Shown here: one piece after another, positions 1-7,875 of the stretch
Layout: each line of letters begins with the position of its first letter
Numbering within the stretch: position 1 is the stretch's first letter
Source of the DNA: Cellulomonas sp. Leaf395
GTDB taxonomy: Bacteria > Actinomycetota > Actinomycetes > Actinomycetales > Cellulomonadaceae
Assembly (NCBI RefSeq): GCF_001424125.1
Contig: NZ_LMQI01000003.1
Span: 119,879 to 183,878, forward strand
Length of the DNA: 64,000 nt
Direction of reading: 5' to 3'
Notes under the pieces: generated by a model
Seen by the model: the letters and a program-made list of their open reading frames with translations, nothing else
Database searches by the model: none
What the model was told of the DNA's origin: nothing
Translations under genes and position numbers: made by a program

Positions 1-422
1 ACGGGCGGGACGTCCTCTACGTCGTCGAGGAACGCGCCGCCGGTCGCCCGTCGCTGGTGACCGACGTCGGCGTCCGGCTGCCCGCGCACCTCACGGCGAG
101 CGGGCGCGCGATCCTCGCGCACCTGCCGCCGGCGCAGGTGCGGGCGCTGTTCCCCGGCCGGGAGGCGTTCGTCGACCGCACCGGCGTGGGCCCACGACGG
201 CTGTCCGAGCTGCGCGCGATCCTCACCGATGTCCGCCGCGTGGGCTGGGCGTCCGAGCACGGAGACGTCACCCCCGGGTTCGCGTCGGTCGCGTCGGTGG
301 TGCGCGACCACACCGGGCACCCGATCGCCGGGCTCGCCGTCACCTTCGCCGACGGGGACGTGCCCGACGGGTTGGTCCGCGCGACCCAGCGGGCCGCGGC
401 CGAGCTGTCCCGGCGGGTCTAG
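1..422 (+). CDS. IclR-family transcriptional regulator, C-terminal part (5' truncated by window edge)
   Basis: Reading frame 3 is open from the first bases, so the gene begins upstream of the window. The visible 139 residues resemble the effector-binding half of IclR regulators: a strand like DVLYVVEERA, the LPAHLTASGRAILA segment (compare LPxHxTAxGKAxLA), and a C-terminal AGLAVTF strand followed by a helix. The N-terminal winged helix is outside. Its TAG stop shares the tetramer CTAG (419-422) with the stop of the convergent malic enzyme gene. The target genes are unknown. Confidence 0.8.
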   Translation, partial: GRDVLYVVEERAAGRPSLVTDVGVRLPAHLTASGRAILAHLPPAQVRALFPGREAFVDRTGVGPRRLSELRAILTDVRRVGWASEHGDVTPGFASVASVVRDHTGHPIAGLAVTFADGDVPDGLVRATQRAAAELSRRV

Positions 423-1813
423 ACCTCGATCGGGGTCTGCGCGGCCTTGGTCACGGCCGCCGCGACGACCGTCGTGACCTCGGGGTTGAACACGCTGGGC
501 ACGATGTAGGTCGGGTTGAGCTCGTCGTCCGTGACCACCGACGCCAGCGCGTACGCCGCCGCCAGCAGCATCGCGCTGGTGATCCGGTGCGACTGCGCGT
601 CGAGCAGCCCGCGGAAGACGCCCGGGAACGCCAGCACGTTGTTGATCTGGTTGGCGAAGTCCGAGCGGCCCGTGCCGACGACGGCCGCGTACTGCGCCGC
701 GTCGTCCGGGTCGACCTCGGGACGGGGGTTGGCGAGCGCGAACACGATCGCGTCCTTCGCCATCGTCGAGACGTCGTGCCCCGTGATCACGTCCGGCGCC
801 GAGACCCCGATGAACACGTCGGCGCCCCGGATCGCGTCCGGGATGCTGCCCGAGATGCCGCGCGGGTTCGTCATCGACGCGGTCCAGAACAGGGACTCGT
901 CGAGCCCCGGCCGGTCCGCGCGCACGACGCCCTCGATGTCCGCGACGACGACGTCCTTCGCGCCCGCCGCGAGCAGCAGCTTGAGCACCGCGGTGCCCGC
1001 CGCGCCCGCGCCCGAGAGCAGGATCCGCACCGTGGCCAGGTCCTTGCCGACGACCTTCAGCGCGTTGGTCAGCGCCGCCACCACCACGATCGCGGTGCCG
1101 TGCTGGTCGTCGTGGAACACGGGGATGTCGAGCCGTTCGCGCAGCCGACGCTCGATCTCGAAGCAGCGCGGCGCGGAGATGTCCTCCAGGTTGATCCCCG
1201 CGAACACCGGCGCGATCGCGCAGATCGTCTCCACGATCTGGTCCACGTCGGTAGTGTCCAGCGCGATGGGGAACGCGTCGATCCCCGCGAACCTCTTGAA
1301 CAGCACCGCCTTGCCCTCCATGACCGGCAGGCTGGCCAGCGGACCGATGTTGCCGAGCCCGAGGACCGCGGTGCCGTCCGTGACCACCGCGATCGTGTTG
1401 CGCTTGATCGTGAGGCGACGGGCGTCCTCCGGGTGGGCCGCGATGGCCTCGCAGACCCGCGCGACGCCCGGGGTGTACGCCATCGACAGGTCGTCGCGGT
1501 TGCGCAGCGGCACCTTCGACTCGATCGACAGCTTGCCGCCGATGTGCATGAGGAACGTGCGGTCGCTGACGCGCTCGACGACCACGCCGTGCAGGCCCTT
1601 GAGGGCCTCGACGATGTCCGCGGCGTGCTGCTCGCCCCGCGTCGCGCACGTGACGTCGACCGTCATCTGCTCGTGCCCCGACGCCGTGACGTCCAGGGCG
1701 GTCACGATGCCCCCGGCCTTCTCGATCGCCGTGGTGAGCTCGCTGACGGCGGTCGGGCGGGCCTGCACCTCCAGCCGAGCCGTGATGGACGAGGAGACGC
1801 TCGGGGACACCAT
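419..1813 (-). CDS. NAD(P)-dependent malic enzyme with N-terminal ACT-like domain
   Basis: A 464-residue protein that would decarboxylate malate to pyruvate. Residues 10-90 look like an ACT regulatory domain ([10 protein letters not shown], then a helix and MTVDVTC strand). The malic N domain follows, with catalytic Tyr113 in [11 protein letters not shown] and the Lys of [12 protein letters not shown]. Metal-site acids lie in the HDDQHGTA region, and a Rossmann fold follows with [11 protein letters not shown] and [10 protein letters not shown]. The length fits the bacterial short malic enzymes that carry an ACT domain. It stands alone, convergent with the IclR gene. The start is an ATG shortly upstream of the divergent Fic-like gene. 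Confidence is high on family; the NAD or NADP preference cannot be read. Confidence 0.93.
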   Translation of the reverse strand: MVSPSVSSSITARLEVQARPTAVSELTTAIEKAGGIVTALDVTASGHEQMTVDVTCATRGEQHAADIVEALKGLHGVVVERVSDRTFLMHIGGKLSIESKVPLRNRDDLSMAYTPGVARVCEAIAAHPEDARRLTIKRNTIAVVTDGTAVLGLGNIGPLASLPVMEGKAVLFKRFAGIDAFPIALDTTDVDQIVETICAIAPVFAGINLEDISAPRCFEIERRLRERLDIPVFHDDQHGTAIVVVAALTNALKVVGKDLATVRILLSGAGAAGTAVLKLLLAAGAKDVVVADIEGVVRADRPGLDESLFWTASMTNPRGISGSIPDAIRGADVFIGVSAPDVITGHDVSTMAKDAIVFALANPRPEVDPDDAAQYAAVVGTGRSDFANQINNVLAFPGVFRGLLDAQSHRITSAMLLAAAYALASVVTDDELNPTYIVPSVFNPEVTTVVAAAVTKAAQTPIEV

Positions 1814-1847
1814 CCGGTCATTGTGCCGCGCTCACTAGGGTGACGGC

Positions 1848-2675
1848 GTGACCGACCCCCTGGCCCCGCTGCTCGATCTGCCCGGCGTCGCCGCCGCCGT
1901 CGACCGCGCCCGCGTCGCGTGCGAGGAGCTGCGCTGGCACGAGGCCTACCGACGTCGGTGGCGCGAGGTCCGGGCCGAGGCAGGTCTGCGGGCCACCAGG
2001 GCGTCGTGCGAGATCGAGGGGGCGCGCGTGCCGCTGTCGCTGGTGCGGTCTCTGGCCACGCAAGGGGGCGCCGAGCCTGTCGTCGGCGGGGCGCTGCGGG
2101 CGACCGCGCTGGTCGAGCGCTGGATGCCGGCGCTCGGCGACCGGGGTTCCGTGGCGCTCCCGCCGCTGGGACAGCTGCTCGCGCAGGTGCATGCGGCCGC
2201 GACCGGGGGCTGGCTGCCCGACGCGTCCGTCGGACGGTTGCGGTCGACCGAGCAGCCCGGTGACCTGCGGGGTCTCGGTCCGGCGGTGGTGGGCGACGAG
2301 CTGGCCGCCCGGGTCGACATGCTGGGCCGGACCGTGCGCGAGTCCGGCGCGCCGGCGCTCGTGGTCGCGGCCGTCGTGCACGGCGAGCTGCTGACCCTGC
2401 GACCCTTCGCCGCCGCGAACGGGGTGGTCGCCCGTGCGGTGGCACGGTTGCTGCTGACCGCGCGCGGGCTCGACCCGACCGGGTCGGTGGTCGCCGAGGC
2501 CGCCTGGGCCGTGGCGCTCAACCCGTACCTCGGCGCGGCTGCCGGGTTCGCGACGGGTTCGCCCGAGGGGGTCGCCGCATGGGTGCGCGCGTGCGGGCAG
2601 GCGGTCGCGGCGGGCGCGTCCGAGGCCCGCGCGATCGCGGACGGGGTGCTGGCGGGCTCGCTGGGCTCGACGTGA
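1848..2675 (+). CDS. Degenerate Fic-fold protein (probably catalytically dead)
   Basis: A 275-residue, Ala/Arg-rich, mostly helical protein with a GTG start. Residues 181-198 (TLRPFAAANGVVARAVA) align with the Fic active-site loop HxFx(D/E)GNGRxxR. The catalytic His is Arg185, the Asp/Glu is Ala189, and the GNGR segment reads ANGV. Residues 53-58 (SCEIEG) match the Fic inhibitory helix motif (S/T)xxxE(G/N). The fold and inhibitory glutamate therefore appear kept while AMPylation residues are lost. Related actinobacterial proteins are often labelled oxidoreductase, for which no cofactor motif is visible here. It is divergent from the malic enzyme and followed by a strong hairpin. Confidence 0.6.
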   Translation: MTDPLAPLLDLPGVAAAVDRARVACEELRWHEAYRRRWREVRAEAGLRATRASCEIEGARVPLSLVRSLATQGGAEPVVGGALRATALVERWMPALGDRGSVALPPLGQLLAQVHAAATGGWLPDASVGRLRSTEQPGDLRGLGPAVVGDELAARVDMLGRTVRESGAPALVVAAVVHGELLTLRPFAAANGVVARAVARLLLTARGLDPTGSVVAEAAWAVALNPYLGAAAGFATGSPEGVAAWVRACGQAVAAGASEARAIADGVLAGSLGST

Positions 2676-2692
2676 CGCCGGCCCCTGACGAA

Positions 2693-2718
2693 CGACGGCG
2701 CCCCAGGGGGCGCCGTCG
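2693..2718. terminator. Hairpin terminator after the Fic-like gene
   Basis: A perfect 12-bp inverted repeat (cgacggcgcccc / ggggcgccgtcg) with a 2-nt centre starts 18 bases after the stop codon. No T-run follows, which is common in very GC-rich actinobacteria. It may also serve transcription entering from the right on the minus strand. Confidence 0.65.
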
Positions 2719-2956
2719 CCAACGGCTGACCGGAAGGTGATCAGGCGTGCACCGGTGTCGGTCGCGACGGGACCAGCCCGGTCGACCTGCCCATAGGTGG
2801 GCTCTCCTGCGCGTGGGTACCTTCACGGTCATGCAGTTGTGACCCTGTCGTACCGCACATCGCGGAGCAGCGAAAGCCAGGAGCACGACGACGCAGGCCA
2901 AGTCCGGTGGGCGCCACGACGCATGCTGGGACAGCTGTCCGTGATGCGGGACGTGC
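2719..2956. other. Intergenic stretch without a convincing gene
   Basis: About 240 bases separate the Fic-like gene from the HAD gene. The minus strand holds one possible 16-codon ORF (2794 down to 2741) with an AGGAGAG ribosome site 8 bases ahead of its ATG, ending just before the hairpin at 2693-2718. A ggtca-N8-tgacc inverted repeat lies near 2826-2843. Nothing else is recognisable. Confidence 0.4.
2741..2794 (-). CDS. Possible 16-residue micro-ORF
   Basis: An ATG at 2794 is preceded by a well-placed AGGAGAG, encodes 16 residues rich in Pro, Arg and Ser, and ends in TGA just ahead of the hairpin that could terminate it. No downstream gene lies on this strand within reach, so it would be a free-standing peptide or small transcript rather than a leader. 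Codon choice cannot discriminate at this length. Confidence 0.2.
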   Translation of the reverse strand: MGRSTGLVPSRPTPVHA

Positions 2957-3763
2957 TCAGCGGCTCTGACGGCGCCGGCGCACTGCGATCCACGTGATCA
3001 CCACGGCCACGACGGCGACCGTGACGACGCCCGCCGTGGCGATACGGGCTCGGCGCGGGAACAACGGCACGGGACGGACGAACGACAGCGTCCCCCAGCC
3101 ACGCTCGACCGCGAGCCTGCGCAGCGCACGGTCCGGGTTCACGGCGAACGCGTGGCCGACCGCGCCCAGCATCGGCGCGTCGGTGATCGAGTCCGAGTAC
3201 GCGTAGCTGGCCGCCAGGTCGTAGCCCTCGACCTGCGCGACGTCCCGGATGGCGGATGCCTTGTTCTCCCCGTACGCGTAGAAGTCGATCTCGCCCGTGT
3301 ACCGGCCGTCGACCACGGTCATGCGGGTCGCGATGACGTGGTCCGCGCCGAGGATCGCGGCGATCGGCTCGACCACCTCGGCCCCTGACGCGGACACCAC
3401 CACGACGTCCCGGCCTGCGGCGTGGTGCTCCGCGATCAGCGCGACGGCCTCCGCGTACACGGTCGGGTCGATGGACTCGTGCAGCGTCTCGGCGACGATC
3501 GAGGACACCAGCGAGACGTCCCAGCCGGCGACCATGCGGGACAGCTCCGCGCGCAGGCGCTCCGTCTGGTCCTCGTCCCCGCCGCCGACCAGGTAGAGCA
3601 GCTGCGCGTACGCCGTGCGGATGACCGAGCGCCGCGTGAGCAGGCCCTGGGCCAGGAACGGGCGGGAGAAGGCCGTGGCCGACGACGTCGCGATGATCGT
3701 CTTGTCGAGGTCGAAGAAGGCGGCCTCACGCAGCGTGTCGGGCTGCGTCGGGTCCTCGTCCAT
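2957..3763 (-). CDS. HAD-superfamily phosphatase (HAD-IB type) with C-terminal membrane anchor
   Basis: 268 residues. HAD motif I is FFDLDKTII near residue 17, motif II is VVVVSASG, the motif III Lys lies in GENKA, and motif IV is YSDSITDAPM. A hydrophobic helix near the C-terminus (about residues 238-260) followed by RRRRQSR suggests anchoring with the enzyme in the cytoplasm. The start at 3763 has GGAG ahead of it; longer upstream frames lack family similarity. The family includes SerB-like and phospholipid-related phosphatases; the substrate is unknown. HAD genes of this type commonly sit beside ssd/tad loci in actinobacteria, as here. A paralogue lies at 60207-61070. Confidence 0.88.
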   Translation of the reverse strand: MDEDPTQPDTLREAAFFDLDKTIIATSSATAFSRPFLAQGLLTRRSVIRTAYAQLLYLVGGGDEDQTERLRAELSRMVAGWDVSLVSSIVAETLHESIDPTVYAEAVALIAEHHAAGRDVVVVSASGAEVVEPIAAILGADHVIATRMTVVDGRYTGEIDFYAYGENKASAIRDVAQVEGYDLAASYAYSDSITDAPMLGAVGHAFAVNPDRALRRLAVERGWGTLSFVRPVPLFPRRARIATAGVVTVAVVAVVITWIAVRRRRQSR

Positions 3764-4042
3764 GCTGCTCCGGGTCGTCGTCGATGGAGGCGGGCCGGCG
3801 TCTGCGTGCCTGGCGGTCCGCGGCGAGCCTAGTGGGAGGGGCCGACAGGGCGGGCGCGCTTCGGGCACGGCGCTGAACGGGCGGTGCCGGGCCTCGCGGG
3901 GCGGGTGCTGAGCCGCCCACAGCCCGCCGAGCCCGGTTGATGTCCACACAAGGATCCGGTGGCCGACGTCGGAGCGGCGGCGCGCGGCAGGGTTGGTCGT
4001 GCGCCGGCGGTCAGGCCGGGCCGACGACCAGAGACGGAACTG

Positions 4043-4807
4043 ATGACCCCCCTCGCCGGTGCCCGTCCCGTCCACCCGACCTGGCCGTCGGTCGCCTCAG
4101 CCCCGCATCGCGCGCTCGTCGTCGGCGTCGTGGGCGGGCGCGGCGGTGCGGGCGCCTCGACCCTGGCCGCAGCCGTCGCGCGGCACCTCGCCCGTCGGAC
4201 GGCGACCGTCCTGGTCGACCTCGACCGGGCGTCCGCGGGGATCGACGTGCTGATCGGTCTCGAGGCCGCCGACGGCGTGCGGTGGCCGGACCTGGCGGAC
4301 GCGCGGGGCGAGGTGTCCGGTGCGGACGTGCTCGCGCTGCTGCCGCGGTGGGGTGCGTGCGCCGTGCTGAGCGCCGACCGCTCCCGACCGGGGGCGCCTG
4401 AGCCGGCAGTCGTCGCCGACGTCCTGCACGCCCTGACCACCGAGGCGGGGGCTCTCGTGCTCGACCTGGACCGTGCCGCGGTCGTGGCGGGTGAGTCGCT
4501 GGTGGGCGCGTGCGACGCGGTGCTCGTGGTCGCGCCGCGTGACCTGCGGACGGTCGCCGGCGTCCTCGCGATGCGTCCCCACCTCGGCCCCCCGAACGTC
4601 GCGACGTGGCTGGTCGTGCGTGGCCCCGCACCCGGAGGGCTCGGAGCGACCGAGCTCTCCGCGGCGGTCGACCTGCCGGTCCTGGTCACGCTCACGACGG
4701 ACCGCGGGGTTGTCGCGGCCCTCGAGCGCGGTGGTGTGCCCGACTCCGGGCGGATGGCCCGCTCTGCGGCGCGCGTCGTCGCCGCACTGCAGCGGACCCT
4801 GCCGTGA
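4043..4807 (+). CDS. Septum-site-determining (Ssd/FlpE-like) ATPase, first gene of the Tad cluster
   Basis: 254 residues of MinD/ParA-like fold. The deviant P-loop region (residues 31-40) reads GGRGGAGAST, so both family lysines are replaced (Arg and Ala). The Ssd family, exemplified by Mycobacterium Rv3660c, is known for such variation. A strand like TVLVDLDRASAGIDVLIG follows. The N-terminal receiver-like domain of longer homologues is absent or very short. The stop overlaps the GTG of tadA, so the genes are co-transcribed. The ATG at 4043 is favoured; a GTG at 3959 with AAGGA would add 28 residues. The likely role is positioning or ATP-linked control of the Tad apparatus, by family. Confidence 0.75.
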   Translation: MTPLAGARPVHPTWPSVASAPHRALVVGVVGGRGGAGASTLAAAVARHLARRTATVLVDLDRASAGIDVLIGLEAADGVRWPDLADARGEVSGADVLALLPRWGACAVLSADRSRPGAPEPAVVADVLHALTTEAGALVLDLDRAAVVAGESLVGACDAVLVVAPRDLRTVAGVLAMRPHLGPPNVATWLVVRGPAPGGLGATELSAAVDLPVLVTLTTDRGVVAALERGGVPDSGRMARSAARVVAALQRTLP

Positions 4808-6003
4808 GCGCCTTGGCGCGGAGCGTCGGACCGGACTTCCTCGACGCCGTCCGGGCCCGGCTCGGCGTGAACCCCGCACCCGACGGCTCCCTCGGTGTCG
4901 CCGTCGAGGCGGCCGTGCGGGACACCGGTGCGGTGCTCGGCTCCAGCGCGCTGCGCTCCATCACCCGGACGGTCCGCGACGAGCTCTTCGGAGCCGGTCG
5001 GCTGCAGGTCCTCCTCGACGACCCCGACGTCACCGACGTGCTGGTCAACGGCCCGCGCGACGTCTGGGTGGAGCGGTCGGGACGCCTGAGGCGCGCGGAC
5101 GTGGACCTCGGCGGTGCCGACGACGTCCGGGCGCTCGCGGTCCGGCTCGCGGCCGCGGGCGGGCAGCGCCTCGACGATGCCTCTCCCGCGGTCGACGCCC
5201 GGCTGCCGGACGGCACCAGGCTGCACGCCGTGCTGCCGCCGGTGGCGGGCGCCTGCGCGCTGATCAGCCTGCGGGTGGTCCGGTCCCGCGCGTTCACCGT
5301 GGAACAGCTCGTCGCCTCGGGGACGCTCGCGCCCACGCTGGTGCCCGTGGTCCGCTCGCTCGTGGCGACGCGGGCGAACCTGCTGATCTCCGGGGCCACC
5401 GGGTCCGGGAAGACGACCCTGCTCGCAGCGCTGCTGTCGCTGGTCCCGCACGACGAACGGCTCGTGGTCGTCGAGGAGGCCGGCGAGCTGGCCCCGGCGC
5501 ACCCGCACGTCGTCCGCCTGGTCGCGCGGCACGCGAACATCGACGGCGCCGGGCGGGTGGACCTGACCGACCTGGTCCGGCACGCGCTGCGCATGCGGCC
5601 CGACCGGATCGTCCTCGGGGAGTGTCGAGGCGCCGAGGTCCGGGAGGTGCTCGCCGCCCTGAACACCGGTCACGACGGCGGGTGCGCCACCGTGCACGCC
5701 AATGCCGCCGCCGACGTGCCCGCGCGGCTCGAGGCGCTCGCGGCACTGGCCGGGATGTCCCGCGAGGCCGTCGCCGCGCAGGCTGCGAGTGCGTTCGACG
5801 CGGTGCTGCACCTGCGGCGCTCGGACCGTCGGTACGTCGCCGAGGTCGGGGTCGTGCGACGAGGCGAGGCGGGCGAGCTCGAGGTGGCGTGCGCGCTCCG
5901 TGTCGACCCGTCCGGTTCCACCATGCCCGGACCCGCGTGGTCCGCGCTCGCGGACCGGCTCGGCCTGCCGGTGGCGCGCGCGGAGCTCGGGTTGTCCCGG
6001 TGA
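4804..6003 (+). CDS. tadA: TadA/CpaF-type secretion ATPase
   Basis: 399 residues, powering Flp pilus assembly. After an N-terminal domain (LLDDPDVTDVLVNGPRDVWVE, typical of CpaF) comes Walker A GATGSGKTT at residues 197-205. An Asp/Glu box (LVVVEEAGEL), Walker B-like MRPDRIVLGECRG and the His box HDGGCATVHAN follow. GTGA overlaps join it to ssd upstream and tadB downstream. The type II/IV secretion ATPase family assignment is secure. Confidence 0.93.
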   Translation: MSALARSVGPDFLDAVRARLGVNPAPDGSLGVAVEAAVRDTGAVLGSSALRSITRTVRDELFGAGRLQVLLDDPDVTDVLVNGPRDVWVERSGRLRRADVDLGGADDVRALAVRLAAAGGQRLDDASPAVDARLPDGTRLHAVLPPVAGACALISLRVVRSRAFTVEQLVASGTLAPTLVPVVRSLVATRANLLISGATGSGKTTLLAALLSLVPHDERLVVVEEAGELAPAHPHVVRLVARHANIDGAGRVDLTDLVRHALRMRPDRIVLGECRGAEVREVLAALNTGHDGGCATVHANAAADVPARLEALAALAGMSREAVAAQAASAFDAVLHLRRSDRRYVAEVGVVRRGEAGELEVACALRVDPSGSTMPGPAWSALADRLGLPVARAELGLSR

Positions 6004-6707
6004 GCGGCCTCGTCGGAGTGCTCGTGGCGCTCGCCGTCATCGCGGCGGCGGGGACCGGATGGCGCGCTGTCGGCGCGGGCGCGCGGGTGCGGTCGGTCGA
6101 CCGGCCCGCGCGTGCGGGAGCGGCACCGGACCTGTCGGGGGTCCTGCTGGGTGTCTGTGCGCAGCTCCGCGCCGGGGCGGCACCGGTCGAGGCGTGGTCC
6201 CGGGCGATGGGGACCGCAGCGGTCGGACCGGTGCCGACCGTCAGCACGCTGCTCACGGCGACGTCCCGGCCGGCTCGGTTGCGGTTCCGCGGGCGCACCG
6301 ACGACGGCGCCGCGCAGCGCGTCCGGGCGGTGCTGGCCGCGGCCCGGCTCTCCGACGAGCTCGGCGCACCCCTGGCCGGGGTGCTCGAACGGATCGCGTC
6401 TGCCGTCGCGGCCGACGAGGAGGCCGACGGCGAACGCCGAGCGGCCCTGGCCGGCCCGCGGTCCACCGCGCAGGTGCTCGCGTGGCTCCCGCTCCTCGGG
6501 GTGGCGCTCGGCGCGCTGCTGGGTGCCGACCCCGTCGCGGTGGTGCTCTCCGGCGGCCTCGGGACGGCGTCCGCGGTGCTGGGCGCGGCGATGCTGCTGC
6601 TGGGGCGAGGGTGGACGGCCGCGCTCCTCGCACGGGTGGGTCGAGCCGGCGACGATGCGTCTCGACCGGGTGTCGTTCGCTCGGCTGCCGCCCGCGCACG
6701 ACTGTGA
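6000..6707 (+). CDS. tadB: TadB-like inner-membrane protein
   Basis: 235 residues. It has an N-terminal transmembrane helix (GLVGVLVALAVIAAAGTGW), a cytoplasmic GspF-like helical domain (SGVLLGVCAQLRAGAAPVEAW ... LGAPLAGVLERIA), then two transmembrane helices near residues 158-205. This is the short actinobacterial form of the Tad platform protein. The GTG start overlaps the tadA stop. A longer reading frame upstream of 6000 is only open by chance. Confidence 0.85.
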   Translation: MSGLVGVLVALAVIAAAGTGWRAVGAGARVRSVDRPARAGAAPDLSGVLLGVCAQLRAGAAPVEAWSRAMGTAAVGPVPTVSTLLTATSRPARLRFRGRTDDGAAQRVRAVLAAARLSDELGAPLAGVLERIASAVAADEEADGERRAALAGPRSTAQVLAWLPLLGVALGALLGADPVAVVLSGGLGTASAVLGAAMLLLGRGWTAALLARVGRAGDDASRPGVVRSAAARARL

Positions 6708-7255
6708 CGCCCGCCGTGCTCGGGCTGCTCGTCGCCCTCTCATGCTGCGCGGCGACCAGCCCGTGGTGGTGGGGAGGCGGGCCCCCGGCGGCCCGGAACC
6801 GAGCTCGGCCGAGGGCGTCCACGGTCGCACCCGGCGCGATGGACACGGTGCTGCTGCTCGATCTGCTCGACGTCGCGATCGGCACAGGGGCGTCACTCCC
6901 GCGGGCTCTGGCAGCGGTGGGTGCCGCCGTCGGGGGTGAGCAGAGCGACGAGCTGGCGCGGGGTGGAGCCGCGCTGCTGCTCGGTGCGTCGTGGCAGGCG
7001 GCGTGGGCGGGCACCGGGCTCACGGACGTCGTCGGCGCTCTCGAGGCCAGCTGGAGCACCGGAACCGCCCCCGGGCCGGCGCTGCGCGGGGGAGCGGACC
7101 AGCTGCGTCGGGACCGCCGGGCCCGTACCCGCACCGCTGCGGGTGCGCTGGGGGTGCAGCTGGTCCTGCCGCTCGGGTTGTGCTTCCTGCCCGCGTTCGT
7201 GCTGCTCGGGCTCGTGCCGATGCTCCTCAGCCTCGCCGGCGACCTGTTCGGGTGA
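6704..7255 (+). CDS. tadC: TadC-like inner-membrane protein
   Basis: 183 residues with the same F-domain plan as TadB: an N-terminal hydrophobic helix, a GASLPRALAAVG segment, a GALEASWSTGTAPGPAL segment, and a C-terminal hairpin of two helices ending LLSLAGDLFG. GTGA overlaps tadB. The codons for its last residues and stop are repeated 65 bases downstream (see repeat at 7241-7369), as if the gene end had been duplicated. Confidence 0.8.
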   Translation: MTPAVLGLLVALSCCAATSPWWWGGGPPAARNRARPRASTVAPGAMDTVLLLDLLDVAIGTGASLPRALAAVGAAVGGEQSDELARGGAALLLGASWQAAWAGTGLTDVVGALEASWSTGTAPGPALRGGADQLRRDRRARTRTAAGALGVQLVLPLGLCFLPAFVLLGLVPMLLSLAGDLFG

Positions 7256-7369
7256 GGACGTCGGCCGATCTCGGCGTCCGCCGAGCATCCCGGCGCGCCC
7301 AGGGCGACCTGTTCGGGTGAGAAAGGTCGGCCGCCCTGGGCGTCCGCCGAGCGTCCCGGCGCGCCAAGC
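7241..7369 (+). repeat. 65-bp direct tandem duplication spanning the tadC stop codon
   Basis: Two imperfect copies begin at 7241 and 7306. Both start gacctgttcgggtgag (the end of tadC) and both contain ggcgtccgccgagc followed by tcccggcgcgcc. The second copy lies wholly outside the gene. The spacing is 65 bases and most positions match, so this is a recent duplication or one copy-number state of an intergenic repeat. Confidence 0.8.
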
Positions 7370-7410
7370 GGCCGCTGCCTCGCCGTCGGGTGGTTCCTCG
7401 AGCCGAGCCG

Positions 7411-7426
7411 TCCACAGCCCTGTGGA
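7411..7426. promoter_or_regulatory. Palindrome tccacag-cc-ctgtgga upstream of the pilin gene
   Basis: Two perfect 7-bp arms around CC, about 110 bases before the pilin start. It could be an operator or an mRNA structure for the pilin segment. No regulator is apparent nearby. Confidence 0.35.
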
Positions 7427-7533
7427 TCGACATCCGGCCCCACCGACCCGCCCGAGCCCCGCCTGTGCACGGACGCTGCGGCCGACGCTGGCGGGGCGCC
7501 GGACAGTCCAGGCGCCACACGAGAGGAGAGGTC

Positions 7534-7875
7534 ATGACGAATCACGCCGCGGTCCCCGAGGAGGACCAGCCCACGCAGACGCAGGGCGACCACCCGACGC
7601 CGGCCATCGGTACCGCGTTGCGGTCGGTCCCGCCGGGCACCGAGGGCGACGCTGGGCGCGCATCGGCTGGTCGGCTCCCGCCGGCCGTCGTGGCGTGGCA
7701 CGGCCGCGCCCGGCGGGCTCGGACCGAGCTGGCGGACGCAGGGATGGCGACGGCCGAGTACGCGATCGCCACGCTCGCGGCAGTCGGCTTCGCCGGGTTG
7801 CTCGTGGTGATCCTCAAGGGGAACGAGGTCAAGGGTCTGCTCCTCGGCATCATCCGCCAGGCGTTGTCGCTGTGA
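7534..7875 (+). CDS. DUF4244-type Flp pilin precursor
   Basis: 113 residues: a long hydrophilic leader of about 71 residues, then G-MATAEYAIATLAAVGFAG, a hydrophobic helix and a short tail ending IRQALSL. Cleavage after the Gly would leave Met1 and Glu5 (ATAEY), the prepilin rule. The family is known from actinobacterial Tad loci. The GAGAGGAGAG ribosome site at 7521-7530 is strong, fitting a major subunit made in excess, and the gene sits after a 278-base spacer with its own possible promoter. No prepilin peptidase gene is in the window. Confidence 0.85.
   Translation: MTNHAAVPEEDQPTQTQGDHPTPAIGTALRSVPPGTEGDAGRASAGRLPPAVVAWHGRARRARTELADAGMATAEYAIATLAAVGFAGLLVVILKGNEVKGLLLGIIRQALSL

Noticed and set aside
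516..1843. Two long plus-strand ORFs opposite the malic enzyme gene
   Set aside because: They are antisense shadows in GC-rich DNA: low-complexity Arg/Ser/Thr or Arg/Val/Asp products without family motifs, against a full-length malic enzyme on the other strand.
2797..2997. 66-codon plus-strand ORF between the Fic-like and HAD genes
   Set aside because: No ribosome site, no recognisable features, and it runs into the 3' end of the HAD gene.
3829..5811. 660-codon minus-strand ORF across ssd and tadA
   Set aside because: Arg/Gly/Pro-rich shadow of well-supported genes on the plus strand.
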